Notes under the pieces: generated by a model | Told to the model about the DNA's origin: nothing | The model's database searches: none | What the model saw: only the letters and a program-made list of their open reading frames with translations | Made by a program: the position numbers and the translations under genes | NCBI RefSeq assembly: GCF_004011865.1 | Contig: NZ_RKLP01000012.1 | Location: 171,201-235,200, forward strand | DNA: 64,000 nucleotides | Direction of reading: 5' to 3' | DNA from: Prescottella agglutinans | GTDB taxonomy: Bacteria; Actinomycetota; Actinomycetes; Mycobacteriales; Mycobacteriaceae | Shown: positions 6,967-15,415 of the stretch, one piece after another | Position numbering within the stretch: the stretch's first letter is position 1 | Layout of the letters: each line of letters opens with the position of its first letter

Positions 6967-9267
6967 TCAGTCCCCGAGGGCGACGGACGTGATCCGGTGC
7001 AGCGTGAACCGCTTGACCTCGCCGGTCGCCGGATCCAGCGCGTCGAGCTGCCCGCCGCCGACGCTGATCGGTTGCACGATCCGGTGTGACGCGATGCCCT
7101 GCGCGTCGACGTAGCCGATCGTCACCGCCCGCCGCACCTGCGCGGCGGTCTGCAGCAGCGTCATCGTCGCCGCGGTGGAGGCGCGGGTGCCGTCGCTGCG
7201 CAGGCCGACCCCGCTCGACGCGGCCGCGCGGTCCCCGGCGCGCAGCGACCGCACCAGCGTCCCGAGCTGCTCGTCGGTGGGGACCGCCGGCACCCGCAGG
7301 CGGGGAGCGCGGGCTGCGGGGACACGCGCCCCGCGCGGGCGCAGGTCGACGATCGTGCCGCTGGAGTCCTCGCCGGCCGGGGCGAACCCGACGGCGCGCA
7401 GCTCGGTGAGGACCTCCTTGAGCGGGGCCTGCGAGATCACCACCGTCGGGGCGAGCGCCCGCAGCGCGAGCTGGTCGGCGATGGGGGAGGAGAGCACCTC
7501 CGCGAGCAGGGCGGGGTCCTCGCAGCGGATGAACGACGCCGCGACCCCGGCGCGGAGCCGGCCGTGGCGGCGGGCGACGTCGTCGATGAGGTACGTCAGC
7601 GACTGCGGGACCGGGGTCTTGGACCGGGTGGCGAACAGGGTCTGCAACTCGGACGCGGTGAGCCCGGCGTCGAGCGCGCGCCGGATGCTGGCCTCGCTGA
7701 TCCGGTACATCGACGCCGCGCCCGCCGACTCGATGTCGGCGACGAGCGTGATCTGCTCGAGCAGATCGGGGATGAGGGGACCGGGCGCGACGACGGTGAG
7801 GTCGGCCTGCACGAGTACGTAGTCGATCGGCTCCGGCAGCGCGGCGTCCATCTCCGCCTCGGGGTCGCCGCCGTGCAGCAGCGCCTTGCCCGGGGAGCTG
7901 AGGACCCCGTGCGCGACAAGACCGAGCGCGCGGGCCTCGTCGAGTGTTCGTTCGACGACGTGCGGGGCGAGCCGGCCCGCCCAGCGGGGCCGGCGCCACG
8001 CCAGCAGCCGCCCGGCCTCCGGCGCCGACACCGTCCGGCCGCCGGCCTCGGCCAGCAGTTCCAGCAGCAGCCGCCGCTCCTGCGGGGCGCCCGGGGCACG
8101 CACCTCCTCCGACAGCGCCGAGATCGGCTTGTCCGCGGCGTCGCGGCTGCCGATGATCCACGGCCGGCGCGCCAGCGTCAGCCAGGCGCCCGCGAGCGTC
8201 GCCCAGCGGCGGGAGGTGCCGGCGTTGAGCCAGCCGTCGACCGCGACGGTCGGAGCCCAGTAGTCGTCGATGTCGGTCAGCGGTGCCGGGTCGGGGGTGC
8301 CGCTCGCGATCAGCCCCGCGCCGGCGAGCAGCTCGAGCAGCAGCCCGATTCGCGCCTCGTCGACCCCGACCGTCTTCGCCAGCCGCCGCAGTTCCCGGAC
8401 CCCGAGACCGCCGGCCTTGAGCGCGGGCGCGGGGGCGTCGCCCAGCGCCGCCACGAGGTCCTCGCAGTGCCGGACCAGTTCCAGCGTCTCGCCGGCCGCG
8501 GCCGCGTTGACGTCGGCGGGCTTCTGCTTGCGCCCGGACAGCGGGGGCGGCGTGGGCGACGCCGGATCGAACACGGCCTCCCCGCGCAGCACCTGGCCCA
8601 CCTGTGCCGGCAGTTCCACCGTCTCGGCGTCGACCCAGAGCAGCAGCCCGCTGGCGAGCAGGCGTTGGACCGGACGGTCCGGTGACGTGCCGGGCGCGGC
8701 GTCCCGGGTGCGGCCGATCGGCGACGACCGGGCCAGCGTCGTCAGCAGGTCCCGCTCGTTCGGTTCGATCCCATCGAGGGCGGACCGGATCTCGTCCTCC
8801 GTCAACGCGTCGGACTCGGCGTGGATGCGGCCGATGCGCCACGGGATGGCGTCGGACGCGGCGCGGACGATGCGGAGGTGCTCGTCGTCGCCCCACACCA
8901 GCGCGAGGCTGCGGAGGCGGGCGAGGGCCTTGTCGAGCGTCTTGGACGGCACCCGGTCGGTGAAGGCGTCGTCGAGGTGGCGTCGGGACACGGGCATCTG
9001 GTCGGCCTGCTCCAGCGCGAGGACCTCGAGCAGCCCGAACTCGAGCGTGTTGAGGGTGTCGGCGGCGCGCATCACGGAGGCGCGCTGTTCGGCCCGCCCG
9101 GCCAGCACCGCGCACGTCGCCGGCGGCGGCACCGCCAGGTCGGGGCGCAGTCGCAACAGGCCGGTCAGTTCGGCGTCCTTGCGGTCGGTCAGCCAGCCGG
9201 TCAGCGTCGGTGCTACCTCGGGGTTCGCCGTTTCGGGGGCGCCCTCGGTGCCATGCGTGGAGGTCAT
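6967..9267 (-). CDS. XPB helicase-associated protein (Rv0862c-like)
   Basis: A 766-aa protein with several winged-helix-like stretches in the first half (LNTLEFGLLEVLALE, SKTLDKALARLRSLALVW), a central domain beginning ALPEPIDYVLVQADLTVVAPGPL (residues about 450-650) of the helicase-associated type, and a C-terminal WYL-like segment (AVTIGYVDAQG..HRIVQPISVGGGQLDALDPATGEVKRFTLHRI). The last part is the standard WYL beta-barrel pattern. In actinobacteria this family is linked to the XPB helicase gene, and here it lies just upstream of it. It has no helicase motor motifs, so it probably acts as a partner or loader. The ATG at 9267 is preceded within 8 nt by TAATCT, which could be a -10 element. 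Confidence 0.85.
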   Translation of the reverse strand: MTSTHGTEGAPETANPEVAPTLTGWLTDRKDAELTGLLRLRPDLAVPPPATCAVLAGRAEQRASVMRAADTLNTLEFGLLEVLALEQADQMPVSRRHLDDAFTDRVPSKTLDKALARLRSLALVWGDDEHLRIVRAASDAIPWRIGRIHAESDALTEDEIRSALDGIEPNERDLLTTLARSSPIGRTRDAAPGTSPDRPVQRLLASGLLLWVDAETVELPAQVGQVLRGEAVFDPASPTPPPLSGRKQKPADVNAAAAGETLELVRHCEDLVAALGDAPAPALKAGGLGVRELRRLAKTVGVDEARIGLLLELLAGAGLIASGTPDPAPLTDIDDYWAPTVAVDGWLNAGTSRRWATLAGAWLTLARRPWIIGSRDAADKPISALSEEVRAPGAPQERRLLLELLAEAGGRTVSAPEAGRLLAWRRPRWAGRLAPHVVERTLDEARALGLVAHGVLSSPGKALLHGGDPEAEMDAALPEPIDYVLVQADLTVVAPGPLIPDLLEQITLVADIESAGAASMYRISEASIRRALDAGLTASELQTLFATRSKTPVPQSLTYLIDDVARRHGRLRAGVAASFIRCEDPALLAEVLSSPIADQLALRALAPTVVISQAPLKEVLTELRAVGFAPAGEDSSGTIVDLRPRGARVPAARAPRLRVPAVPTDEQLGTLVRSLRAGDRAAASSGVGLRSDGTRASTAATMTLLQTAAQVRRAVTIGYVDAQGIASHRIVQPISVGGGQLDALDPATGEVKRFTLHRITSVALGD

Positions 9268-9327
9268 CGTCTATGAGATTAGTGACCTGGGCTGTACCCC
9301 GGCGTCAGCTCCTGCCAAAATGGGCGC

Positions 9328-9516
9328 GTGGCTAACAATTCGAAGAAGCGCTATGTCGATCCAGGGTGGCCGGAAACTGCGGATGGAGATCACGCGGTGA
9401 CCGAGTTGTCGTCCAGTCGTGCCGGGAACCTCTCGCCGTTCGGCGAAGAGACCGAGTTCCCGCTCCCGGTGGACTCCCTGCCCTACGTGCACCCGCACAC
9501 CGTGATCAACCGCTGA
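9328..9516 (+). CDS. 62-aa conserved actinobacterial protein (Rv0863-like)
   Basis: A short protein beginning ANNSKKRYVDPGWP and ending LPYVHPHTVINR. Position, opposite the Rv0862c-like gene, matches the small Rv0863 gene. The GTG start has no ribosome-binding site; CAAAAT ends 6 nt before it, so the mRNA may be leaderless. A strong hairpin follows 12 nt after the stop. Function unknown. Confidence 0.7.
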   Translation: MANNSKKRYVDPGWPETADGDHAVTELSSSRAGNLSPFGEETEFPLPVDSLPYVHPHTVINR

Positions 9517-9528
9517 CGCGCATACGAC

Positions 9529-9565
9529 GAAGAGGGCCCCTCGCCATTGGCGAGGGGCCCTCTTC
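9529..9565. terminator. Bidirectional terminator, 17-bp stem
   Basis: A 17-bp GC-rich stem (GAAGAGGGCCCCTCGCC and its complement) with a 3-nt loop lies between the convergent 62-aa gene and the rpf gene. It is flanked by A/T-rich short runs on each side, so it can serve both. Confidence 0.85.
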
Positions 9566-9592
9566 CTTGTTCGGGGTGCGAGCGGATCAGCT

Positions 9593-10666
<1,074 letters not shown>

Positions 10667-10669
10667 TTA

Positions 10670-10685
10670 TGTGAGAGAGATCACA
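10670..10685. promoter_or_regulatory. CRP/GlxR-type binding site TGTGAGAGAGATCACA
   Basis: A perfect match to the TGTGA-N6-TCACA consensus recognised by actinobacterial CRP proteins. It lies about 435 bp ahead of the rpf start and about 230 bp ahead of the riboswitch, and 35 bp beyond the stop of the YccF-type gene, so rpf is the natural target. Mycobacterial rpfA is a known CRP target. Confidence 0.75.
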
Positions 10686-10720
10686 GTCGTATGGGGCGTC
10701 TGTCCCACTTTTCGGAACGG

Positions 10721-11125
10721 TCAGGGGGCGGTCCACTGCCCCTGGTCGCGGCTGCCGACGCTGACGATCTCCTTGCCGAGCGGCATCAGCGACACCGGGA
10801 TCATCTTGAGGTTCGCGATCGCCAGCGGGATGCCGATGATGGTGATCGCCATCGCGATCGCCGTGACGATGTGGCCGATCGCGAGCCAGACGCCCGCCAG
10901 GATCAGCCAGATGACGTTGCCGATCAGCGACATGACCCCCGCGGTGGGCTTGTCGACGACGGTCTTTCCGAACGGCCACAGCGCGTAGACGCCGATGCGG
11001 AAGGAGGCGATGCCGAATGGGATCGTGATGATCAGGATGCACATCACCACACCGGCGACGAAGTACCCGAGCGCGAGCCACAGGCCGCCGAAGATCAGCC
11101 AGATGATGTTCAGCAGAATCCGCAT
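10721..11125 (-). CDS. YccF-domain inner membrane protein
   Basis: A 134-aa protein of four hydrophobic segments arranged as two similar halves: RILLNIIWLIFGGLWLALGY..PFGIASFRIGVYALWPFG and LIGNVIWLILAGVWLAIGH..GIPLAIANLKMIPVSLMPLGK. The repeated N-x-I-W-L-I-x-[GA]-G-x-W-L-A and PFG/PLG endings are those of the YccF family. ATG follows AAGGGGCCACC. YccF function is poorly known. The gene precedes the rpf leader on the same strand but has its own context. Confidence 0.85.
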   Translation of the reverse strand: MRILLNIIWLIFGGLWLALGYFVAGVVMCILIITIPFGIASFRIGVYALWPFGKTVVDKPTAGVMSLIGNVIWLILAGVWLAIGHIVTAIAMAITIIGIPLAIANLKMIPVSLMPLGKEIVSVGSRDQGQWTAP

Positions 11126-11136
11126 GGTGGCCCCTT

Positions 11137-11376
11137 TCAGCGGCTCCGACGGCCGGAGCGGAGAGCGTAAGCGATGGCGAGGACGAATCCGAGCGGGCAC
11201 GCCAGGGTGAGCAGATAGAGGACCAGGCCGGGATCACCCTCGGAGAGGGAGTGGACGAAGAAGATGGCGACGATCGCCGCGATTCCGATCAGGAAACTGA
11301 CGACTGCCGCGTAGAACAGTCCCTTGCCGGGCTGGGTGGGGGCGCCGGCGTCGTTGCGGTTCGATTCGTTCGTCAC
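11137..11376 (-). CDS. 79-aa two-helix membrane protein
   Basis: After about 18 polar residues (TNESNRNDAGAPTQPGKG) come two transmembrane helices (LFYAAVVSFLIGIAAIVAIFF and LVLYLLTLACPLGFVLAIAYAL), ending in Arg/Ser. The GTG start has no ribosome-binding site, but TACCGT lies 6 nt ahead (11383-11388), as expected for a leaderless transcript. It precedes the YccF gene by 11 nt and is probably cotranscribed. No family recognised. Confidence 0.7.
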   Translation of the reverse strand: MTNESNRNDAGAPTQPGKGLFYAAVVSFLIGIAAIVAIFFVHSLSEGDPGLVLYLLTLACPLGFVLAIAYALRSGRRSR

Positions 11377-11491
11377 AAGACAACGGTAGGCCACCCGGCC
11401 CGGCGTGGTGAACGGCAGTTCGGATCCGGAGGTCCGTCCAATGTTTCCGAATTGGACGCTTGACCGGGAGTGCTGCCCTAGGCTCCGCGCC

Positions 11492-12115
11492 ATGATCGCT
11501 AACACCCGTGTGTCCGGGGGCCTGTCGCTGTCGGGCAAGGTCCTGGGCGCCGTGCTGCTCGCCCTCTTCCTGGCTGCTGTCGCCGTGATCGCCGGCCCCG
11601 CCGTCGCGCGCGCCGACGCGCCCGCGCCGACCGTCGAGTACTCGTCCGACGGCGGCGTCACGTGGGGTGGAGTCGAGAAGATCCAGTGGCGCCAGGGTGA
11701 ACTCGTTCCGGGGCAGTCGTTGAAGACCACCTTCCGGGTGCGCAGCGCATCCGGTGCGGAGGGCACCGTCGGGTTCGCGGTGGGCGACTACGAGCTGACG
11801 CCGGGCATGATCGCCACCGCGCGCGTCGACATCGACGGCAAGGCCGGAAACCCGGTGACGCTCACCGAGGCTCGTGCGGTGGCGCCGGGCACGTCCGTCG
11901 GGTCCGTGCACCTCGCGGCCGGCGGTGTCGCAACCGTCGACCTCGTCGTGGGCATGCCCGCCGGCGCCGGCAACCAGGCGCAGTCCGGGTTCGTGAACCC
12001 GAGGTGGGCCGTGGGCTTCACGCCCGGCACGCTGCCCCAGCCCGGTTGCGTCGCCACCGGTTCGCTCGGCTCCCTGTCCTGCATGTTCGGCGGAACGGGC
12101 AGCCTGGCGTCCTGA
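11492..12115 (+). CDS. Secreted or cell-surface protein with signal peptide
   Basis: A 207-aa protein with a long N-terminal hydrophobic signal (VLGAVLLALFLAAVAVIAGPAVA, cut probably after ARA) followed by a beta-rich domain: VEYSSDGGVTWGGVEKIQWRQGELVPGQS, then TTFRVRSASGAEGTVGFAVGDYEL. The domain looks like the immunoglobulin-like fold of the exported proteins in the neighbouring SipW operon, and it may belong with them although it uses an ordinary signal peptide and lies on the opposite strand. TAGGCT is 7 nt before the ATG, so it may be leaderless. No C-terminal anchor is seen. Confidence 0.7.
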   Translation: MIANTRVSGGLSLSGKVLGAVLLALFLAAVAVIAGPAVARADAPAPTVEYSSDGGVTWGGVEKIQWRQGELVPGQSLKTTFRVRSASGAEGTVGFAVGDYELTPGMIATARVDIDGKAGNPVTLTEARAVAPGTSVGSVHLAAGGVATVDLVVGMPAGAGNQAQSGFVNPRWAVGFTPGTLPQPGCVATGSLGSLSCMFGGTGSLAS

Positions 12116-12216
12116 TCTCGCTGACCGGATCCACGAACGGGCGGTTAGTCGGACTCGGCTCTCGGTCGATGTTCCGGCAGCCGCCCGTTCGGCATTTCGG
12201 TAGGGGCACAAACGAC

Positions 12217-12260
12217 GCGGCACCGGTTGCTCTCCTCTTGGAGAGGGCAACCGGTGCCGC
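12217..12260. terminator. Hairpin terminator after the secreted-protein gene
   Basis: A 14-bp stem GCGGCACCGGTTGC/GCAACCGGTGCCGC, extended inside by TCTCC/GGAGA, in the convergent gap 12116-12406. It is 101 nt beyond the plus-strand stop. A weaker 10-bp inverted repeat (12135-12190) precedes it. No coding signal is seen in this gap. Confidence 0.6.
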
Positions 12261-12356
12261 ATGGCGTGCATGACCCGGGCACGCTCGGGCCCGTTCCCCG
12301 TGTGTGTTGCTCACCCGACTTCCGGTGTGGGATCGGGGAGTTGGGGAAGTGGGAAT

Positions 12357-12396
12357 CAGGGCCACCGGCTGGGAGGGGGGACCGCCGGTGGCCCTG
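12357..12396. terminator. Terminator of the SipW operon
   Basis: A 13-bp perfect stem CAGGGCCACCGGC/GCCGGTGGCCCTG with a 14-nt loop, 11 nt beyond the stop of the last gene of the minus-strand operon. Confidence 0.75.
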
Positions 12397-12406
12397 CGCT
12401 GGGGGG

Positions 12407-13003
12407 CTAGTCGAGTGTCTGTTCCAGGCGAACCCTGAAGTCGGCGAAGTTCGCCGAGTCCGACTGCCCGACGACACCCGACGTCTGCGGATCGAAAGTG
12501 AACTTGGCTGCCACGTCCACGATCGCGTTGTTCTGGGCGGGTGTGACGACGATGCCGGTGGACCCGCCGGGGACGACGGTGCCGCCGATGGTGGCGGTCA
12601 CCTGAGGCTGCAGTTGGCCCTTGAGCTGGCCGCCGCCAGTGAAGCTGATGTTGTCGACGGTGAGTTTAGCCGTCAGATCCGTTCCCGTGAGGGTGATTCG
12701 GTAGCTGCCCATGTAGGTGAGGACATCGCCCGGGACGATGCGGAACGTCGCAATGTCGATCGGGCCGTTCCGGTCGTTCCACGTGGGTGCGGTGACCTCG
12801 GTCAGCGCGAGTGAGCCCGAACCGTTGCCGCCGCCACCGATCGTGGTGGGCGGGGCGGTGGTGGTCGGTGCGGTCGGAGTGGTGGTAGAGCCGCCGGCGC
12901 TACCGCTGCCGAGGCTGCCGAAGTCGCAGGCGGTCAGCGTCAGCGTCGAGCCGAGCGCCGCCGCGGCGACCGCAACCTTGAAGCCCTTGGTCTGTTTCTT
13001 CAT
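12407..13003 (-). CDS. Alternate-signal-family exported protein, converted to a lipoprotein
   Basis: A 198-aa protein beginning MKKQTKGFKVAVAAAALG, close to the MNKKTKGA start of the 173-aa gene at the head of the operon, but with a lipobox LTAC (Cys 27) in place of the alternate-type cleavage region. A Gly/Thr/Pro linker (residues about 35-63) follows. The body (DIATFRIVPGDVLTYMGSYRITLTG, TAKLTVDNISFTGG) aligns with DLTTFKVVPGDTLVYKATTQFI and NAKLTLVPGT in the first gene, so the two are paralogues. It is the last gene of the operon, after a small hairpin that could lower its expression. Expected to be lipid-anchored at the outer face of the membrane. Confidence 0.75.
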   Translation of the reverse strand: MKKQTKGFKVAVAAAALGSTLTLTACDFGSLGSGSAGGSTTTPTAPTTTAPPTTIGGGGNGSGSLALTEVTAPTWNDRNGPIDIATFRIVPGDVLTYMGSYRITLTGTDLTAKLTVDNISFTGGGQLKGQLQPQVTATIGGTVVPGGSTGIVVTPAQNNAIVDVAAKFTFDPQTSGVVGQSDSANFADFRVRLEQTLD

Positions 13004-13057
13004 CGGACTGTCTTCCATTCCCCTCGCGCGAGATTCCCCGGACTCGACGGTGATTGG

Positions 13058-13085
13058 GCGGCACCCACACGAATGCGGGTGCCGC
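13058..13085 (-). terminator. Intra-operon hairpin (possible attenuator)
   Basis: A 9-bp stem GCGGCACCC/GGGTGCCGC with a 10-nt loop between the Thr-rich gene and the lipoprotein gene. It could partly terminate transcription or stabilise the upstream mRNA. Confidence 0.45.
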
Positions 13086-13091
13086 GTGGCG

Positions 13092-14219
13092 TTATTCGAC
13101 CAGCGCTGCGATGTCGGCCGGCACATCGCTGGACGACGGATCGACGGCGGTCTTGGTCCAGCTGCCACCGGTTGCCTTGTAGAGCTGGCCGCTATCCACA
13201 ATCCACAGGGTGTCTGTGGATGAATCCCATTCGTACCGAGCCGAGGCCGACGCCGGAATCCGCTTCAGCTCTTCGCTGTTCGTATTCTCGATCACGATGG
13301 CGGTCTCCGCTGTGGCGGACGATGACTGCAGGGTGGCGGTGTAGCCACTCGGCGACGTCTGCGTGATGCCGAGCGCGGTGTCGGCCTCCGTGGTCGTTGT
13401 GGTTGTCGTCGCCGTCGTGGCGGATGAAGTTGTGGTGGTCGGCGTTGTCGGCGTCGCTGTGCTGGTGCTGGTGCTGGTGCTGGGCTGCGGTGATGCAGTC
13501 GTCGTGGTGGTAGCCGACGTCGATGTGGTGGTGCTGGTCGGCGCCGAGGTCGTGGTTGTCGGCGTGGTGGTTGTGGTGGTTTCAGACGGCGCCGCCGCTC
13601 GGGCGTTCATCGAATCGGGGTTGACGGGCAGGCTTGCGCCGCTCACACCGCCAACATTGGAAACGGCGGATCCGCAGCTGACGTTCCACGAGCTCGCGCC
13701 TTGCCTGGTCACGGAGTATCCGCGCCAGTCGGACCCCTCTTCGCCGGTGTACCGGTTTACGGTGTGGATCTCCACGTTGTACGTCTGGCCACTCCCGGCG
13801 GCGTTGGGGGTGTTGTCTCTCCAGACATCGGTCGAAACCTGCTGTCCCACTGCAATACTGTCGGCCGTAGGGTCGACGAACCAATTGTTGGATGTACCTC
13901 TGACGATGACGTGGTACTTGAATGCGGAGTTTGTGTGTATCCAAGTCAAATGGCACTGCTTGATGTCAGATAGTGCCCAGCGCCACGTTGTCGTCGCCCC
14001 TGTGGGGCTTGCTATTGCGGGCAGGACGTTCGGTGCCACGGTCAATCCGCCGCTGGTGGCGGTGTTGTTGGTGTCCTGCCAGGCTGCGCTGGTTCCGCTG
14101 ACCTGGGAGAGCCCGAAGACGGACAGCGCGACGGCGCTGAGTGCGAGCGCTGGGCGAATGGACTTCAGTGTCACCTGACGAGTGGTTCGCTTGGAGTCGC
14201 GTGGAATCTGAGTGGTCAC
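13092..14219 (-). CDS. SipW-dependent-signal exported protein with Thr-rich linker
   Basis: A 375-aa protein. Residues 20-55 are a SipW-type signal (ALALSAVALSVFGLSQVSG then TSAAWQDTNNTATSG). A folded domain with WRWALSDIKQCHLTWIHT and paired cysteines (89, 182) covers about 60-205. Residues 211-278 are almost all Thr/Ser/Pro/Ala, a probable stalk and possible glycosylation region. The last 95 residues form a small domain (TLWIVDSGQLYKATGGSWTKT). The GTG start overlaps the stop of the upstream signal peptidase gene (GTGA), so the two are translationally coupled, and the peptidase is the likely processing enzyme. No sorting signal or membrane anchor is seen at the end. Confidence 0.75.
   Translation of the reverse strand: MTTQIPRDSKRTTRQVTLKSIRPALALSAVALSVFGLSQVSGTSAAWQDTNNTATSGGLTVAPNVLPAIASPTGATTTWRWALSDIKQCHLTWIHTNSAFKYHVIVRGTSNNWFVDPTADSIAVGQQVSTDVWRDNTPNAAGSGQTYNVEIHTVNRYTGEEGSDWRGYSVTRQGASSWNVSCGSAVSNVGGVSGASLPVNPDSMNARAAAPSETTTTTTPTTTTSAPTSTTTSTSATTTTTASPQPSTSTSTSTATPTTPTTTTSSATTATTTTTTTEADTALGITQTSPSGYTATLQSSSATAETAIVIENTNSEELKRIPASASARYEWDSSTDTLWIVDSGQLYKATGGSWTKTAVDPSSSDVPADIAALVE
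13386..13589 (-). repeat. Low-complexity Thr/Ser coding tract
   Basis: About 200 bp of degenerate ACC/ACG/TCG triplets encode the Thr/Ser/Pro stalk of the exported protein. Such tracts vary in length between strains. Confidence 0.8.
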
Positions 14220-14800
14220 GGCGTCTGAGTCCTTCCCCCGTGGGGCGTTTCGTCGTCCAGGTCGGTGGATTCAGGGTGATCGGCGGTGTCGAGGCGACTC
14301 GACGGCCTCGCGACGATCACGAGTAGGGCGCCTACCAGTGCACCGCCTAAGAAGATGGCCGTCGAACTCGACAGCCACGCGGCGACGTACCCGAGACCGC
14401 CAGCACTCCAGAAGACGCGGTCTGCCTCAGTGATCGAATACGGTTCGACGTCGGGATCGGCGTTGGCATCGCCCTTCAGCGTGACCACGGCGGCAGCGCC
14501 ATCCTGGGGCTGAATCGCATATACGCGGTGGGTGATCCGGGTGCCCTGGGCGTTGTCGATGCTGACGATGTCGCCGATTGCAAGGTCGCCGGCAGGAACC
14601 GTGCGCGCGAGCGCGAGCGACCCGGTAGTGATCTCGGGTGACATCGAACCCGACCGGAAGATCAGCGGCTTCACGTCGAACAGCAGTGCCGCGACGGTCG
14701 CGACGATGCAGATCAGCCCGGCGATGGCACCGACAGTGAGCGCGACTTCGCGGGCCGTGCGAGCTGCGGACGACGATCTGGTCATGGTGGACTCGGACAT
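14216..14800 (-). CDS. SipW-type signal peptidase I (first of two)
   Basis: A 194-aa membrane protease. A transmembrane helix (about residues 18-43) precedes the catalytic serine block FRSGSMSPEITTGSLAL (Ser 52). The second catalytic position is RITHRVYAI with His 91, as in SipW and eukaryotic-type signal peptidases, where bacterial type I enzymes have lysine. A second helix (about 147-165) and a polar tail follow. It cleaves signal peptides on the outer side of the membrane. It lies between two exported-protein genes, 8 nt after the upstream stop and overlapping the downstream start, which points to its substrates. ATG at MSEST is preferred; MTRSS, five codons later, is possible. Confidence 0.85.
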   Translation of the reverse strand: MSESTMTRSSSAARTAREVALTVGAIAGLICIVATVAALLFDVKPLIFRSGSMSPEITTGSLALARTVPAGDLAIGDIVSIDNAQGTRITHRVYAIQPQDGAAAVVTLKGDANADPDVEPYSITEADRVFWSAGGLGYVAAWLSSSTAIFLGGALVGALLVIVARPSSRLDTADHPESTDLDDETPHGGRTQTP

Positions 14801-14808
14801 GGCCGGCC

Positions 14809-15402
14809 TCACACCGAAGTGGCCGTGAACGTGAAGACCACGTTGATCGACTGGCTCTGCATCGCCTTGTAGAGAGAGTCTCCTGCCGTTGCCTTCACGC
14901 AGATGGTATCGAAGCCGCTCAGAGCACCGACCGGGCCCTTGTCGGTGATCATCGCCTGGTCCGACGTAGACATCGTGACGCTCTTGATTGCCGTTCCGGA
15001 GCAACTTCCGTTGCCGAATACAGTGAGCGTGATCTGGCCTGCGACGGTGGTGTTTCCGGTGGCCTTTGCCGTCATCGAGTAGTTGAAGGCCATGTCGCCC
15101 TTGTTTCGCACATCGAGGGGTGCCTGGACCGAACTTCCGGGTAGCAGACTGGATCCGCTGAAAGCGCTGAAGGTGTAGTTGTCGGCGCCCGGGTCTTGTC
15201 CCAGTTTCAGGTCCACGACCCCAGTCTTGAAAACGTTGGAGGTTGCGGTGGCGGTGTCGCTCCACGCCGCCAGAGTTCCGACTGAGCCGAGACCGAGCAC
15301 GATGCCGAGGGAGAGGGCAGCTCGCACCCGGCCGCCACCCAGCGCCTTGCGCATACGTGCGCCGACCGTGGGGGTCGAGTTCGAGATCTCGTCGCGAGAC
15401 AT
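14809..15402 (-). CDS. SipW-dependent-signal exported protein (TasA/camelysin-like)
   Basis: A 197-aa protein with an extended N-terminus (SRDEISNSTPTVGARMRKAL), hydrophobic core AALSLGIVLGLGSVG and the SipW motif TLAAWSDTATATSNVF. The mature part is beta-rich: FKTGVVDLKLGQDPG, PLDVRNKGDMAFNYSM, and GQITLTVFGNGSC..T, typical of TasA/camelysin-type surface proteins that form fibres or shells. Two cysteines (near GSCSG and DTICVK) may pair. It sits between the two peptidase genes, 13 nt after the first peptidase stop. Confidence 0.8.
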   Translation of the reverse strand: MSRDEISNSTPTVGARMRKALGGGRVRAALSLGIVLGLGSVGTLAAWSDTATATSNVFKTGVVDLKLGQDPGADNYTFSAFSGSSLLPGSSVQAPLDVRNKGDMAFNYSMTAKATGNTTVAGQITLTVFGNGSCSGTAIKSVTMSTSDQAMITDKGPVGALSGFDTICVKATAGDSLYKAMQSQSINVVFTFTATSV

Positions 15403-15415
15403 GGAGAGGCCCTTC

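Noticed and set aside
6749..9115. 788-aa minus-strand frame overlapping the helicase-associated gene
   Set aside because: Only its last 41 residues are a real gene; the rest is an out-of-frame Arg/Ala/Gly-rich shadow of the 766-aa gene.
13363..14178. Valine-rich plus-strand frame opposite the Thr-rich protein
   Set aside because: Poly-valine results from the antisense of the threonine codons; the minus-strand frame has a signal peptide and operon context.
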